Assembly: GCA_900545535.1 (NCBI GenBank)
Contig: UQZN01000002.1
Span: 62,001-126,000 of the forward strand
DNA: 64,000 nt
DNA from: an uncultured Phascolarctobacterium sp.
Lineage (GTDB): Bacteria > Bacillota > Negativicutes > Acidaminococcales > Acidaminococcaceae
Direction: 5' to 3'
This document shows, piece by piece, positions 33,953 to 42,114 of this stretch (positions within the stretch are counted from its first letter, which is position 1; each line of letters starts with the position of its first letter). Below the pieces are notes generated by a model that saw only the letters and a program-made list of their open reading frames with translations, did not search any database and was not told where the DNA came from. The translations under genes were made by a program, and so were the position numbers.

Positions 33953-35017
33953 ATGAAATTCAATAAAAAATTATTATTATCAGGACTGATCTTAGCGCTG
34001 GGTATTGGCTTTGCCGGAGCCGCTTCAGCATCTGAAAGCAATAAATACGGTCTGGTTTATCAAGGAGCTATCACGAAAAATACAGCCGGGCAGGTCAATA
34101 TCCACCCGGTGAATTATCAACTGCACGGGTTAAAAATTGCCGCCAACGTCTATACGCCGCCAAGTTATGACAGCAATAAAAAATACGCCGCCATCGTTGT
34201 GGCCCACCCGAACGGCGGCGTCAAAGAACAGGTAGCAGGCTTATATGCCCAGCGTCTGGCGGAGCTTGGCTATATCACTATCACGGCCGATGCCGCCTAT
34301 CAGGGAGCAAGCGAAGGAACTCCGCGGAATGTCGATAAACCTTATTTCCGTACGGAAGATATCCATGGTATGGCTGATTTTATTTCCGGCTACACCGGCG
34401 TTGATAAAGAACGTTTAGGCGTGTTGGGTATCTGCGGCGGCGGCGGTTATACCCTGAACGCTGCCAAATCCGATAAACGCTTCAAAGCAGTAGCTACTTT
34501 AAGTATGTTCAACTCCGGCCAGGTAAGAAAGAACGGTTATATGAACAGCCAGCTGGATAGCGTGCAGAAACGGCTGCAGCAGGCCTCTGAGGCAAGAGCT
34601 GAGGAAATTTCCACCGGTAAGATATCCTATTCCGGAACAGTCGATTTTGACGCTCTGACTGATGAGAGCATCAGCAAAATCACTAACGATCTTTACCGTG
34701 AAGGTATGTTATATTACGGTAAAACCCACAGACATCCAAATTCTACCTTTGCTTATACCAGCAGCAGTTTAATGGAACTGATGACCTGGGATGCAACAGA
34801 TAATATCGAACTCATTGATCAGCCCCTGCTGCTGATGGCCGGCAGTAAAGCGGATTCATTGTATATGTCGCGGGAAGCTTTCCAAAAAGCAACCGGCACA
34901 CAGGACAAAGAGCTGTTTTTGGCAGACGGAGCGACCCATATCCAAACGTATTATGTCCCACAGTATGTGGATCAGTTCGTAAATAAATTACAGGAATTTT
35001 ATGGCAGGCATCTATAA
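33953..35017 (+). CDS. Exported alpha/beta hydrolase with Cys nucleophile (dienelactone hydrolase-like)
   Basis: This 354-residue protein has a signal peptide (MKFNKKLLLSG, cleavage near ASA/SES). The alpha/beta hydrolase fold has the strand VVAHPNGGVKEQ. The nucleophile elbow LGICGGGGYT puts Cys at about residue 161 in place of Ser, as in dienelactone hydrolases. The acid is probably the Asp in GSKADSLY, and the His is in GATHIQTYYV. I chose the ATG at 33953 because AAAGGAGG lies upstream and gives a proper signal. It follows the CMD lipoprotein gene. Dienelactone hydrolase plus CMD recalls the ring-cleavage (beta-ketoadipate) pathway, but here both are exported, so a classical catabolic role is unlikely. 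Confidence 0.87.
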   Translation: MKFNKKLLLSGLILALGIGFAGAASASESNKYGLVYQGAITKNTAGQVNIHPVNYQLHGLKIAANVYTPPSYDSNKKYAAIVVAHPNGGVKEQVAGLYAQRLAELGYITITADAAYQGASEGTPRNVDKPYFRTEDIHGMADFISGYTGVDKERLGVLGICGGGGYTLNAAKSDKRFKAVATLSMFNSGQVRKNGYMNSQLDSVQKRLQQASEARAEEISTGKISYSGTVDFDALTDESISKITNDLYREGMLYYGKTHRHPNSTFAYTSSSLMELMTWDATDNIELIDQPLLLMAGSKADSLYMSREAFQKATGTQDKELFLADGATHIQTYYVPQYVDQFVNKLQEFYGRHL

Positions 35018-35072
35018 AAAACGCTGCAGCCATATAAAATTTATATATTTTTCGTAAAGAGAGGTGCTTTTT

Positions 35073-35903
35073 ATGCAAGATGTACTGCTTTTAGTTGGTG
35101 CCGGTCAAATCGGCATGGCCATAGCCCGGCGGATAGGTTATGGTCAGAAACTCATAATTGGTGACAAAAGTCTGACCAATGCCCAAAGTATAACCAGGAT
35201 GATGAACGAAGCCGGCTTTGATGCCGTTGCTGTGGAAACAGATATTTCCTCGAAAAAATCCATTTTAAATATGATCGCTGCCGCCCAAAAATATGGTGAG
35301 ATCACCACACTTGTCAATGCTGCAGGAGTCTCACCCAGCCAGGCCTCCATCGAAACTATTTTAAAAGTTGATTTATATGGTACAGCAATTTTACTGGAAG
35401 AAGTAGGCAAAGTCATTAAAACAGGCGGTACCGGCGTTACGATTTCCAGCCAATCAGGACATAGAATGCCCGCCTTAGGCTTTGAAGTCGATGAACAGCT
35501 GGCAACTACATCCGCAGAAGAGTTATTAAAACTGGAAGTATTACAGCCCCAAAATATCAAAGATACACTGCACGCTTATCAACTGGCCAAACGCTGTAAT
35601 GTAAAACGCGTAATGGCTGAAGCTGTGAAATGGGGCCGCAAAGGTGCCCGTATCAACTCTATTTCGCCGGGCATCATCGTCACGCCGCTTGCGCTTGACG
35701 AATTCAATGGTCCCAGGGGAGAATTTTATAAAAATATGTTTGCCAAATGCCCTGCAGGACGGCCCGGTACGGCAGATGAAGTGGCCAATGTAGCAGAATT
35801 ATTGCTGAGCCGGCAGGGCGCTTTTATTACCGGCGCTGATTTCCTGATTGACGGCGGGGCAACAGCAGCATATTTTTACGGTCCTTTAAAACCAGAAGCA
35901 TAA
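35073..35903 (+). CDS. Short-chain dehydrogenase/reductase
   Basis: This 276-residue Rossmann protein has the nucleotide site VGAGQIGMAIARR at the N-terminus, NAAGVSPSQ and an active-site YQLAK motif. The region between strands 5 and 6 is longer than usual, with SGHRMPALGFEVDEQLAT. PGIIVTPLALDEF and FLIDGG are the C-terminal SDR signatures. I took the ATG at 35073, preceded by GAGAGG; a GTG three codons earlier is also in frame. There is no signal peptide, so it acts in the cytoplasm. It is the last gene of the MerR-controlled run and ends before a strong terminator. Confidence 0.9.
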   Translation: MQDVLLLVGAGQIGMAIARRIGYGQKLIIGDKSLTNAQSITRMMNEAGFDAVAVETDISSKKSILNMIAAAQKYGEITTLVNAAGVSPSQASIETILKVDLYGTAILLEEVGKVIKTGGTGVTISSQSGHRMPALGFEVDEQLATTSAEELLKLEVLQPQNIKDTLHAYQLAKRCNVKRVMAEAVKWGRKGARINSISPGIIVTPLALDEFNGPRGEFYKNMFAKCPAGRPGTADEVANVAELLLSRQGAFITGADFLIDGGATAAYFYGPLKPEA

Positions 35904-35956
35904 AAACTTCTTTGCCAGTTATTTATATATAGTTTGCTTATAGAGAGCCAGACGCA

Positions 35957-35994
35957 AAGAAGGCGGGCACAAAAGTGCCCGCCTTCTTTTTATT
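35957..35994. terminator. Strong terminator between SDR and symporter genes
   Basis: A 14-bp perfect stem AAGAAGGCGGGCAC/GTGCCCGCCTTCTT with the loop AAAA (35957-35988) is followed by TTTATTG on the plus strand. It may also serve the converging symporter gene, though the T-run on that side is poor. Confidence 0.88.
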
Positions 35995-36037
35995 GCTTTG
36001 CCACCTGCTTTATCCGGTAACTATAATTAGCTTTCTC

Positions 36038-37249
36038 TTAATAGAGCGGTTCTTCGATTTTAGACTTTTCGCTTTTATCGACCAGATAAGCGACAGTAGC
36101 GTCACCGGTAACGTTGACGCAGGTACGCGGCATATCCAGGATACGGTCGATACCGGCGATCAGGGCAGAACCTTCCAGCGGCAGGCCGATAGCGGTCAGG
36201 ATCATGGTCAGCATGATAAAGCCTGCGCCCGGAACGCCTGCAGTACCGATCGAAGCCAGCGTGCCGGTCAGGACGATGGTCAAATATTGGCCGGTAGTAA
36301 GGTCAACACCGTAGATCTGCGCAATAAAAAGCGCGCAGACGCCCTGATAAACAGCGGTGCCGTCCATGTTGATGGTAGCGCCCAAAGGCAGTACGAAGCT
36401 GGAAATATCTTTGGAAACGCCTAATTTCTGAATACACTGCATGCTGACAGGCAGAGTGCCGCCGGACGAACAGCTGGTAAACGAAAGTACCTGTGCCGGT
36501 AAGATCGCTTTAAAGAACTTGAGCGGGCTGATCTTGCCGATAAATTTGAGCAGGCTGCCGTAAACGATGAGCGCGTGCAGCAGGCAGCCCAGATAAACGG
36601 CGACAACGACCTTCAAAAGTGGCAGCAGCACAGCCGGTCCGTTAGCCGCAACGACAGGAGTGATCAGGCCAAAAACGCCGATCGGCGCTACATTCATGAT
36701 GAAGCCGACGATCTTGTAGCTGACTTCTGCCAGTCCGTCAAAAACATTGTACAGCGCTTTGGCACGGTCGCCGACAGCGGTGATACCAATGCCCATGAAC
36801 AGGCTGAAAACGATGATCTGCAGCATGTTGGCTTTCAGCATGGCTTCCATGGCGTTAGTCGGGAAAATATCAGTAATTACTTTCATAATAGGCGGTGCAG
36901 CTTTAGCGGCTGCTTTAACGCCTTCAGTAGGCATATTGACGCCGGCGCCCGGCTCCATCACGGTGCCCAGCGCAATGCCCAGCACGATCGCGAAGGCCGT
37001 AGTGCCCAGATAATAGGCCATGGTCTTACCGCCGATACGGCCGATCTTTTTGATGTCGCCCAAACTGCAGACACCAATAACAAGAGACGAGAAAACCAGA
37101 GGAACGATGATCATTTTGATCATGTTCATAAAGATCGTACCAAACGGTCCGATCCACGTTTTAGCGAAATCTACACCTTCCGCACCCAGTTCCAGACCGG
37201 CAATGATACCAAGACCAAGACCGATCAGGATTTTCGTTGATAAATTCAT
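36038..37249 (-). CDS. Sodium/proton:dicarboxylate or glutamate symporter (DAACS family)
   Basis: This 403-residue membrane protein has family motifs in hairpin 1 (SFTSCSSGGTLPVSMQ) and TM7 (GATINMDGTAVYQG), and in hairpin 2 GVPGAGFIMLTM. These are the cation and substrate sites of GltP/GltT/DctA carriers. It would import glutamate, aspartate or C4-dicarboxylates. The ATG at 37249 was chosen because GGGGGA lies 7 bases upstream. It is a single-gene unit. Confidence 0.92.
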   Translation of the reverse strand: MNLSTKILIGLGLGIIAGLELGAEGVDFAKTWIGPFGTIFMNMIKMIIVPLVFSSLVIGVCSLGDIKKIGRIGGKTMAYYLGTTAFAIVLGIALGTVMEPGAGVNMPTEGVKAAAKAAPPIMKVITDIFPTNAMEAMLKANMLQIIVFSLFMGIGITAVGDRAKALYNVFDGLAEVSYKIVGFIMNVAPIGVFGLITPVVAANGPAVLLPLLKVVVAVYLGCLLHALIVYGSLLKFIGKISPLKFFKAILPAQVLSFTSCSSGGTLPVSMQCIQKLGVSKDISSFVLPLGATINMDGTAVYQGVCALFIAQIYGVDLTTGQYLTIVLTGTLASIGTAGVPGAGFIMLTMILTAIGLPLEGSALIAGIDRILDMPRTCVNVTGDATVAYLVDKSEKSKIEEPLY

Positions 37250-37382
37250 CAAAACATCCCCCTTACGCATAATAAAATATTAAAATTACGTTTACAATAA
37301 TTGGCTAAAAATAATAAAAATCCTGCTATTCATCATCATGTATACAGTATTTCTGCAAAATTGTTGCTGAAACTGCAGTTTT

Positions 37383-37436
37383 TTCAAAAAAAATATGCTA
37401 AAGTTTTTAGTTTTATCTAAAAGCTTTAGCATATTT
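37383..37436 (-). terminator. Terminator of the dnaX-to-pdxK operon
   Basis: A 20-bp stem (37391-37410 with 37417-37436, one G-T pair) with a 6-base loop is followed on the minus strand by eight T residues. It directly follows the pdxK stop codon. Confidence 0.9.
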
Positions 37437-37442
37437 CTGTAT

Positions 37443-38261
37443 TTATTGATTATTTTCCAGCCGGTAAGCGCAATGACTGGTAGCACCGGAATACTGGTTG
37501 AGTTTAAAAGAACCACGCAGAGCGGCAGCTACAAATTTCTTGGCCTGCTCGACCGCTTCCCGCACACTCAGCCCATTGGCCAGGCCTGCGGTGATCGCTG
37601 CCGAATAAGTGCAGCCCGCGCCGTGATTATAACAGGGCTCGATCTTCGGAGCGCTGGCAATGGTAAATTCCCTGCCGTCGTACAGCACGTCTACAGCTTC
37701 TCTGCTGTCGTTGCGGGAACCGCTTTTGATAACGACATAGCCGGCGCCCAGCTCTTTGATCCTGCCGGCCGCTTCCCTGATCTCGTCCAGCGTTTCTACC
37801 TTCGCCATATCGGCCAGATAGGCGGCTTCGATCGTATTCGGCGTAACTACATCGGCCCGGCGCATCAAAACAGCTTTGATCGCGGCTGCCGCTTCCGGCA
37901 CCATGATCACGTCCACGCCTTTGCAGACCATGACCGGGTCGATAACGACATTACGCAGCTTGAAACGGTCAATAGTGCGGGCTACCAGCTCGACCAGGTC
38001 GGCGCTGCCCAGCATCCCAGTTTTCATTGCGTCGATACCGATACCGGCGACGATCGTCTCGATCTGCTTTTCCACAACGTCCAGCCCGATCGGGAAAATT
38101 TCGTGGTCCCAGTCTTTGTGAGGATTCTGGGCTACGATAACGGTCAAGGCCGTCATCCCGTAAACGTCCAGCTCCTGAAAAGTTTTTAAATCAGCCTCCA
38201 TGCCCGCGCCGCCGCTGGCGTCGCTGCCGGCAATGGTCATGGCTTTATGCAGCATCGTCAT
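37443..38261 (-). CDS. pdxK: PdxK-type pyridoxal/hydroxymethylpyrimidine kinase
   Basis: This 272-residue ribokinase-fold protein has TIAGSDASGGAGMEADLKTF and HGAGCTYSAAITAGLANG. It looks like ThiD, but DPVMVCKGV has a Cys where ThiD usually has Ala, and there is a second Cys in the anion hole (GAGC). This two-cysteine pattern is that of Firmicute PdxK, which phosphorylates pyridoxal and also hydroxymethylpyrimidine. AGGAGG lies 6 bases before the ATG. It is 22 bases after bofA and closes the dnaX operon. A ThiD role cannot be excluded. Confidence 0.85.
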   Translation of the reverse strand: MTMLHKAMTIAGSDASGGAGMEADLKTFQELDVYGMTALTVIVAQNPHKDWDHEIFPIGLDVVEKQIETIVAGIGIDAMKTGMLGSADLVELVARTIDRFKLRNVVIDPVMVCKGVDVIMVPEAAAAIKAVLMRRADVVTPNTIEAAYLADMAKVETLDEIREAAGRIKELGAGYVVIKSGSRNDSREAVDVLYDGREFTIASAPKIEPCYNHGAGCTYSAAITAGLANGLSVREAVEQAKKFVAAALRGSFKLNQYSGATSHCAYRLENNQ

Positions 38262-38283
38262 AACTTACCTCCTGCTTCAAACT

Positions 38284-38619
38284 TTACCTGGCGTAAAGCT
38301 CCCATAAAATAACTGCCAAACAGCCGGGGATACCAAAGAACCCGGCGATCAGCGCTTTGACAACGGTGATCTTGAGGCCGAAGCCTAAAAAACCGCCGAT
38401 AAGATTGATAAACCATAAAGCCACCGCGCCGCAGATACCGTTCCAGATGAGCCGAAACGGCAGCGAAAAGCATTTGACGACGATGACCAGGATCAGTACG
38501 CCGATAATAAACGGCAGTGTGCCCTCCAAAGTGCCCGAATTGAGTCCTTTGACGGCATGGTCGATGCCCTGCATGGCCGAACCGCCCAGATCGCGGACAG
38601 CGCTTTCTATTTCCTGCAT
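38284..38619 (-). CDS. bofA: BofA-family protein
   Basis: This 111-residue protein has two hydrophobic helices (about 38-58 and 65-85) and the conserved segment KCFSLPFRLIWNGICGAVAL. In Bacillus, BofA inhibits pro-sigmaK processing during sporulation. In this genome it sits directly after recR, as in Bacillus and Clostridium. It may be a relic of a spore-forming ancestor or retain another membrane role. Confidence 0.9.
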   Translation of the reverse strand: MQEIESAVRDLGGSAMQGIDHAVKGLNSGTLEGTLPFIIGVLILVIVVKCFSLPFRLIWNGICGAVALWFINLIGGFLGFGLKITVVKALIAGFFGIPGCLAVILWELYAR

Positions 38620-38637
38620 GCTCCAGTTCCTTCTTTC

Positions 38638-39237
38638 TTACATTCTGTGCCTGTTTTCCAAAGCGCGCGATAAAGTCAGCTCGTCGGCATATTCCAGGTC
38701 GCCGCCCACGGGCAGGCCATGGGCAATGCGGCTGATAACGATCCCGATCGGCTTCAGCAGCTGCGCCAGATAGGCGGCAGTCGCTTCGCCTTCCACGTCA
38801 GAATTGGTAGCGATGATAACTTCCCTGACCGTATCGCCCTGCAAACGCCGCAGCAGTTCCTTAACGCGCAAGTTATCGGGTCCGATACCGTCAAGCGGCG
38901 ACAAAACGCCGTGCAGCACATGGTAGACGCCGTTATAACCGCGGCTGCGTTCCATCGCCAGCACATCCTGCGGCTGCTCGACGACGCAGACGACGCTGTG
39001 GTCACGCCCGGCATTGCCGCAAACCTCACAGGTCTCAGTATCGGTAAGATTGTAACAGATATCGCACAACCGGATCTGCCGTTTAGCCTCCACCAGCGTC
39101 TCAGCCAGCCGGCGCACCTCTTCTTCCGGCATATCGATGATGTGATAAGCCAGCCGCAGAGCTGTTTTAGAGCCGATACCCGGCAGACGCCGCAGCTGTT
39201 CGTGCACATTGGCCAGCGGCCGGATCATTCTGGCCAT
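38638..39237 (-). CDS. recR: Recombination mediator RecR
   Basis: This 199-residue protein has a helix-hairpin-helix (QLRRLPGIGSKTALRLAYHI), a C4 zinc finger (CDICYNLTDTETCEVC, residues about 56-71), a Toprim domain (VVEQPQDVLAMER) and the C-terminal Walker-B-like region. It loads RecA at single-strand gaps with RecO. Its start is 2 bases after the ybaB stop codon, so translation is coupled. Confidence 0.97.
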   Translation of the reverse strand: MARMIRPLANVHEQLRRLPGIGSKTALRLAYHIIDMPEEEVRRLAETLVEAKRQIRLCDICYNLTDTETCEVCGNAGRDHSVVCVVEQPQDVLAMERSRGYNGVYHVLHGVLSPLDGIGPDNLRVKELLRRLQGDTVREVIIATNSDVEGEATAAYLAQLLKPIGIVISRIAHGLPVGGDLEYADELTLSRALENRHRM

Positions 39238-39239
39238 TT

Positions 39240-39566
39240 TCAGAACATACCCGGCATTTTCATGCCGCCGGTCAGTTTGCCCATTTCAGCTTCCGTCATT
39301 TCGTCGACTTTGCGCATACCTTCGTTGACTGCCGCTACCAAAAGGTCTTCCAGCATTTCTACGTCTTCCGGATCGACCGCGCTGGGATCGATCTTCACAC
39401 TGACGACTTCCTTCTTGCCGCTGACAACTACGGTGACAGCACCGCCGCCGACAGTCGTTTCGATCGTCCGCTGTTTTAATTCTTCCTGCATTTTAGCCAT
39501 ATCGGCCTGTAATTTCTGAACTTTTTTCATCATGCCCTGCATATTTCCCATACCACCGTTGAACAT
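39240..39566 (-). CDS. YbaB/EbfC nucleoid-associated protein
   Basis: This 108-residue protein has the Met/Gly-rich start MFNGGMGNMQGMMKK, a long helix with MAKMQEELKQRTIETTVGGG and the C-terminal LVAAVNEGMRKVDEMT. It binds DNA as a dimer and lies between dnaX and recR as in most Firmicutes. AGGAGG is 6 bases before the ATG. Confidence 0.95.
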   Translation of the reverse strand: MFNGGMGNMQGMMKKVQKLQADMAKMQEELKQRTIETTVGGGAVTVVVSGKKEVVSVKIDPSAVDPEDVEMLEDLLVAAVNEGMRKVDEMTEAEMGKLTGGMKMPGMF

Positions 39567-39609
39567 TCTTGTTCCTCCTCATAATGATGCCTTGCGGCAG
39601 AAATTTGAT

Positions 39610-41346
39610 TTATAATTTTTGCAGCGTACCGCCAAAAGCGTCCAGCACAGCCTTGACAGCAGGTTCGATGTCTTCTGCCGGGGGCTGCTGCCTGGGAGCG
39701 GCTTTAGGTTTGGCAGCGGCCGGTTTCGCAGCAGTGACGCATTCGAGCCGTACGCTTTGCCGTGCCAACCGCAGCAGCACTTCTTCAAAAGCCTTCTTAT
39801 AATCAGGATCGTTCATCCTGACGCACATAAACTGATTTTTGAAACCGACGGTCAAAACGCCGTTTTCATAGCCGGTAACAAAGCCTCCGGCAGCACAGGC
39901 TACCATGGACTGTTTCTTTTCGTTTTTGAGCAGCTCCAGCGCCTGCTTCCACAGGTCTTCCCCAGCAGTCCAGTCGCCGCTGTATTCCAACGCCGGCGCA
40001 GCAGCGGCCTTAGCCGGTGCGGCGGTCGTCACTGTTTCCGCTTCCTGGATTTGTGCAGCAGCTGGTTCTGGCGCAGCAGCCGGAGCAGCGATTACAGCAG
40101 GCGCCGCTTTTACTTTGGGAGCGGCAGGAGCTGCGGCAGACGCCGCACTTGCCCGTGCAGACCCGGTATTACTATGTTCGGTCCCGGCTGCTCCAGTCAA
40201 AGGCACACCGCTGCGCACCTGCTGTTCCAGCTGCTCTACCCGGGCCAGCAAAGCAGCAATCGTGCTGCCTTCGATGCGGCACAGGTCAAACAGGCATAAT
40301 TCCGCAGTGATCCGGCCACGCGCGCTGAAACGCAATTCGCCCAGCGCCTGGTGCAGGCGTTCTTCCGCCGCCATCAGCCTGTCATTGGCAAACAGTGGCG
40401 CCAGCCCGGCAATCGCCTCTTCCGTATCAGTCAGATAAATTTCGTGATAACCCGGCGAAGCCTTATAAAGCAGCACCGCCCGCAGATATTCAGCCAGCTC
40501 CGTCAGGATCTGGCGTACGTCCTTACCCTGCTCGGTCAACCGGTTCAGCAGCTGCAGCGCTGCCGACAGTTCCTGGTTGCCGATGGCGCGTACCAGCTCA
40601 CGCAGCGCTTCGCGGCCAACGATACCTAAAACGTTCCGCACTGTTTCCGCAGTTACCGTATCGGCCATGACGCCGCACTGGTCCAGCAGGCTCAGCGCGT
40701 CGCGCATACCGCCGTCCGACTGGATCGCGATCAGCTTCAAAGCGTCATCGTCGACCTTGATCTCACTGCCGTCAGCAACTTCACGCAGACGCTTTTCAAT
40801 GTCCGCATTCGTCACCCGTTTAAAATCGAACCGCTGACAGCGGGAATGGATCGTCGCCGGGATCTTATGCGGCTCTGTTGTCGCCAAAATAAAAACGATA
40901 TGCGCCGGCGGTTCTTCCAGAGTTTTCAGCAAAGCGTTGAAGGCCTCTGTCGTCAGCATATGCACTTCGTCGATAATATAAACTTTATACCGTCCATTGA
41001 CGGGAGCAAACATTACTTTTTCGCGCAGGTCACGGATCTCGTCGATACCGCGATTAGAGGCAGCGTCGATCTCGAACACGTCCATGCTGCTGCCGTCGTT
41101 GATACGCTGGCAGTTGGCACATTCGTTACAGGGATTTGCCGTCGGTCCCTGCTCACAATTCAGGGCTTTCGCCAGGATCTTCGCCGTACTGGTCTTGCCT
41201 GTTCCTCTCGGTCCGGCAAATAAATAGGCATGCGCGATACGTCCTGTCGTCAAAGCATTACTCAAAGCGATCCGCACCGCCTCCTGTCCTACCAGGGCAT
41301 CAAAGCCCTGCGGACGCCAGCGCCGATATAGTGCTACATAAGCCAT
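39610..41346 (-). CDS. dnaX: DNA polymerase III subunit gamma/tau
   Basis: This 578-residue AAA+ clamp-loader subunit has Walker A GPRGTGKTSTAK (residues about 45-56), a zinc module with Cys in NPCNECANC, Walker B VYIIDEVHML and sensor 1 FILATTEPHKIP. After domain III (to about residue 365) there is an Ala/Pro-rich linker (about 380-445) and a tau-like C-terminal domain. I see no A-rich slippery heptamer for a gamma frameshift. AAAGGAGG lies before the ATG. It heads dnaX-ybaB-recR-bofA-pdxK. Confidence 0.97.
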   Translation of the reverse strand: MAYVALYRRWRPQGFDALVGQEAVRIALSNALTTGRIAHAYLFAGPRGTGKTSTAKILAKALNCEQGPTANPCNECANCQRINDGSSMDVFEIDAASNRGIDEIRDLREKVMFAPVNGRYKVYIIDEVHMLTTEAFNALLKTLEEPPAHIVFILATTEPHKIPATIHSRCQRFDFKRVTNADIEKRLREVADGSEIKVDDDALKLIAIQSDGGMRDALSLLDQCGVMADTVTAETVRNVLGIVGREALRELVRAIGNQELSAALQLLNRLTEQGKDVRQILTELAEYLRAVLLYKASPGYHEIYLTDTEEAIAGLAPLFANDRLMAAEERLHQALGELRFSARGRITAELCLFDLCRIEGSTIAALLARVEQLEQQVRSGVPLTGAAGTEHSNTGSARASAASAAAPAAPKVKAAPAVIAAPAAAPEPAAAQIQEAETVTTAAPAKAAAAPALEYSGDWTAGEDLWKQALELLKNEKKQSMVACAAGGFVTGYENGVLTVGFKNQFMCVRMNDPDYKKAFEEVLLRLARQSVRLECVTAAKPAAAKPKAAPRQQPPAEDIEPAVKAVLDAFGGTLQKL

Positions 41347-41421
41347 TTTCTGCCTCCTTTCCTGTCGTTAAGCCGCCAAGTTTCTTATCTACTTATTATA
41401 TAAAATTTATGGATATAAGTA

Positions 41422-41482
41422 CATATCCAATTTTGTGAAAAATTTGCAGGACAGCTTTGCATTTACTCCCTGCCGGCTTCGC
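41422..41482. repeat. Direct repeat copy 1 upstream of dnaX
   Basis: The stretch containing ATATCCAATTT, AAAAATTTGCAGGACAGCTT, GCATTT and CTGCCGGCTTCGCC recurs about 165 bases away with small changes. Confidence 0.75.
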
Positions 41483-41585
41483 CGGAAGCGGTAACCCGCG
41501 CAGCTCCCTTTTCAGTCGCTGCTTCTGGGTAACTTCGCCTTTTATTGCCCATGCGGCGCAATGCTTCTTTGGGCAATGGCTTCAG

Positions 41586-41649
41586 TTATATCCAATTTCA
41601 TTAAAAATTTGCAGGACAGCTTTTGCATTTTCTTTCTGCCGGCTCCGCC
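41586..41649. repeat. Direct repeat copy 2 upstream of dnaX
   Basis: This copy has the same order of blocks as copy 1 (ATATCCAATTT, AAAAATTTGCAGGACAGCTT, GCATTT, CTGCCGGCTCCGCC), with a few substitutions and one extra T. Confidence 0.75.
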
Positions 41650-41659
41650 TTCCATATAC

Positions 41660-41690
41660 CAAAAAAACCGGCTGTCATAAACAGCCGGTT
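41660..41690 (-). terminator. Terminator of the SRP RNA gene
   Basis: A 9-bp stem AACCGGCTG/CAGCCGGTT (41666-41674 with 41682-41690) is followed on the minus strand by TTTTTTTGG. Confidence 0.85.
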
Positions 41691-41721
41691 TCCTCTCAGT
41701 TGCTTCCCTGTAGGGCCACAG

Positions 41722-41826
41722 ACGCAGGCACCCCCGCGGCACATAAGAGGCTCCGCTTAGTGCTGCTTCCTTCCGGACCTGACACGGTTCACAGACTCCT
41801 ATTGCGCAGGACCCGCCGCCTGCGGT
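41722..41826 (-). ncRNA. ffs: Signal recognition particle RNA (4.5S type)
   Basis: The minus strand carries the invariant domain IV core GTCAGGTCCGGAAGGAAGCA with its symmetric loop and GGAA tetraloop. The outer arms CGCAGGC and GCCTGCG pair to close a hairpin of about 100 bases. This is the small bacterial SRP RNA without an Alu domain. It lies between tRNA-Ser and dnaX, the same order as in Bacillus subtilis. The exact ends are estimated from the pairing. Confidence 0.93.
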
Positions 41827-41837
41827 CCTACAGAAAA

Positions 41838-41859
41838 ACAAAAAGCCGCTGACCGCGGC
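41838..41859 (-). terminator. Terminator after tRNA-Ser
   Basis: A 5-bp stem GCCGC/GCGGC with a 5-base loop is followed by TTTTTG on the minus strand, between the tRNA and the SRP RNA gene. Confidence 0.6.
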
Positions 41860-41873
41860 AAACTTTTTTTAAG

Positions 41874-41963
41874 TGGCGGAGAGAGAGGGATTCGAACCCT
41901 CGGTACGGTTTCCCGTACACACGCTTTCCAGGCGTGCACCTTCAACCGCTCGGTCATCTCTCC
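41874..41963 (-). tRNA. tRNA-Ser (anticodon GGA)
   Basis: This class II tRNA of 90 bases includes an encoded CCA end. The acceptor stem is GGAGAGA/TCTCTCC, the anticodon loop CTGGAAA reads TCC/TCT serine codons, there is a long variable arm (GTACGGGAAACCGTAC) and the T loop is GGTTCGAATCC. Confidence 0.97.
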
Positions 41964-42114
41964 AGGTTGAAAAAATCAGGGATTATACAATTGTTTACCG
42001 CTTAAAAATAAACTTGCGGCTGGCTTAATCCAGCCGCAAGTAACAGTATACTGATTTCTGGAAGAGATGTCAAGAGTTTCCGCCGAGATTGTGTAAAAAA
42101 TTTTTCACTTTTCC

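Larger units (their letters stand above)
41347..41665. other. Gene-free stretch upstream of dnaX with a degenerate direct repeat
   Basis: I find no gene here. It contains two degenerate copies of a roughly 60-base repeat (listed separately) and a few short GC-rich hairpins such as TTGCCCA/TGGGCAA around 41549-41576. The dnaX promoter is probably in it, but no box is clear enough to call. Confidence 0.5.

Noticed and set aside
32714..35903. A beta-ketoadipate aromatic catabolic operon
   Set aside because: CMD and dienelactone-hydrolase folds are present, but both are exported and no ring-cleavage dioxygenase or CoA transferase is near; an anaerobic host would not run this pathway.
39610..41346. 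Programmed frameshift in dnaX giving a short gamma form
   Set aside because: I searched for an A AAA AAG-like heptamer in phase and found none; the Ala/Pro linker has no long A-run.
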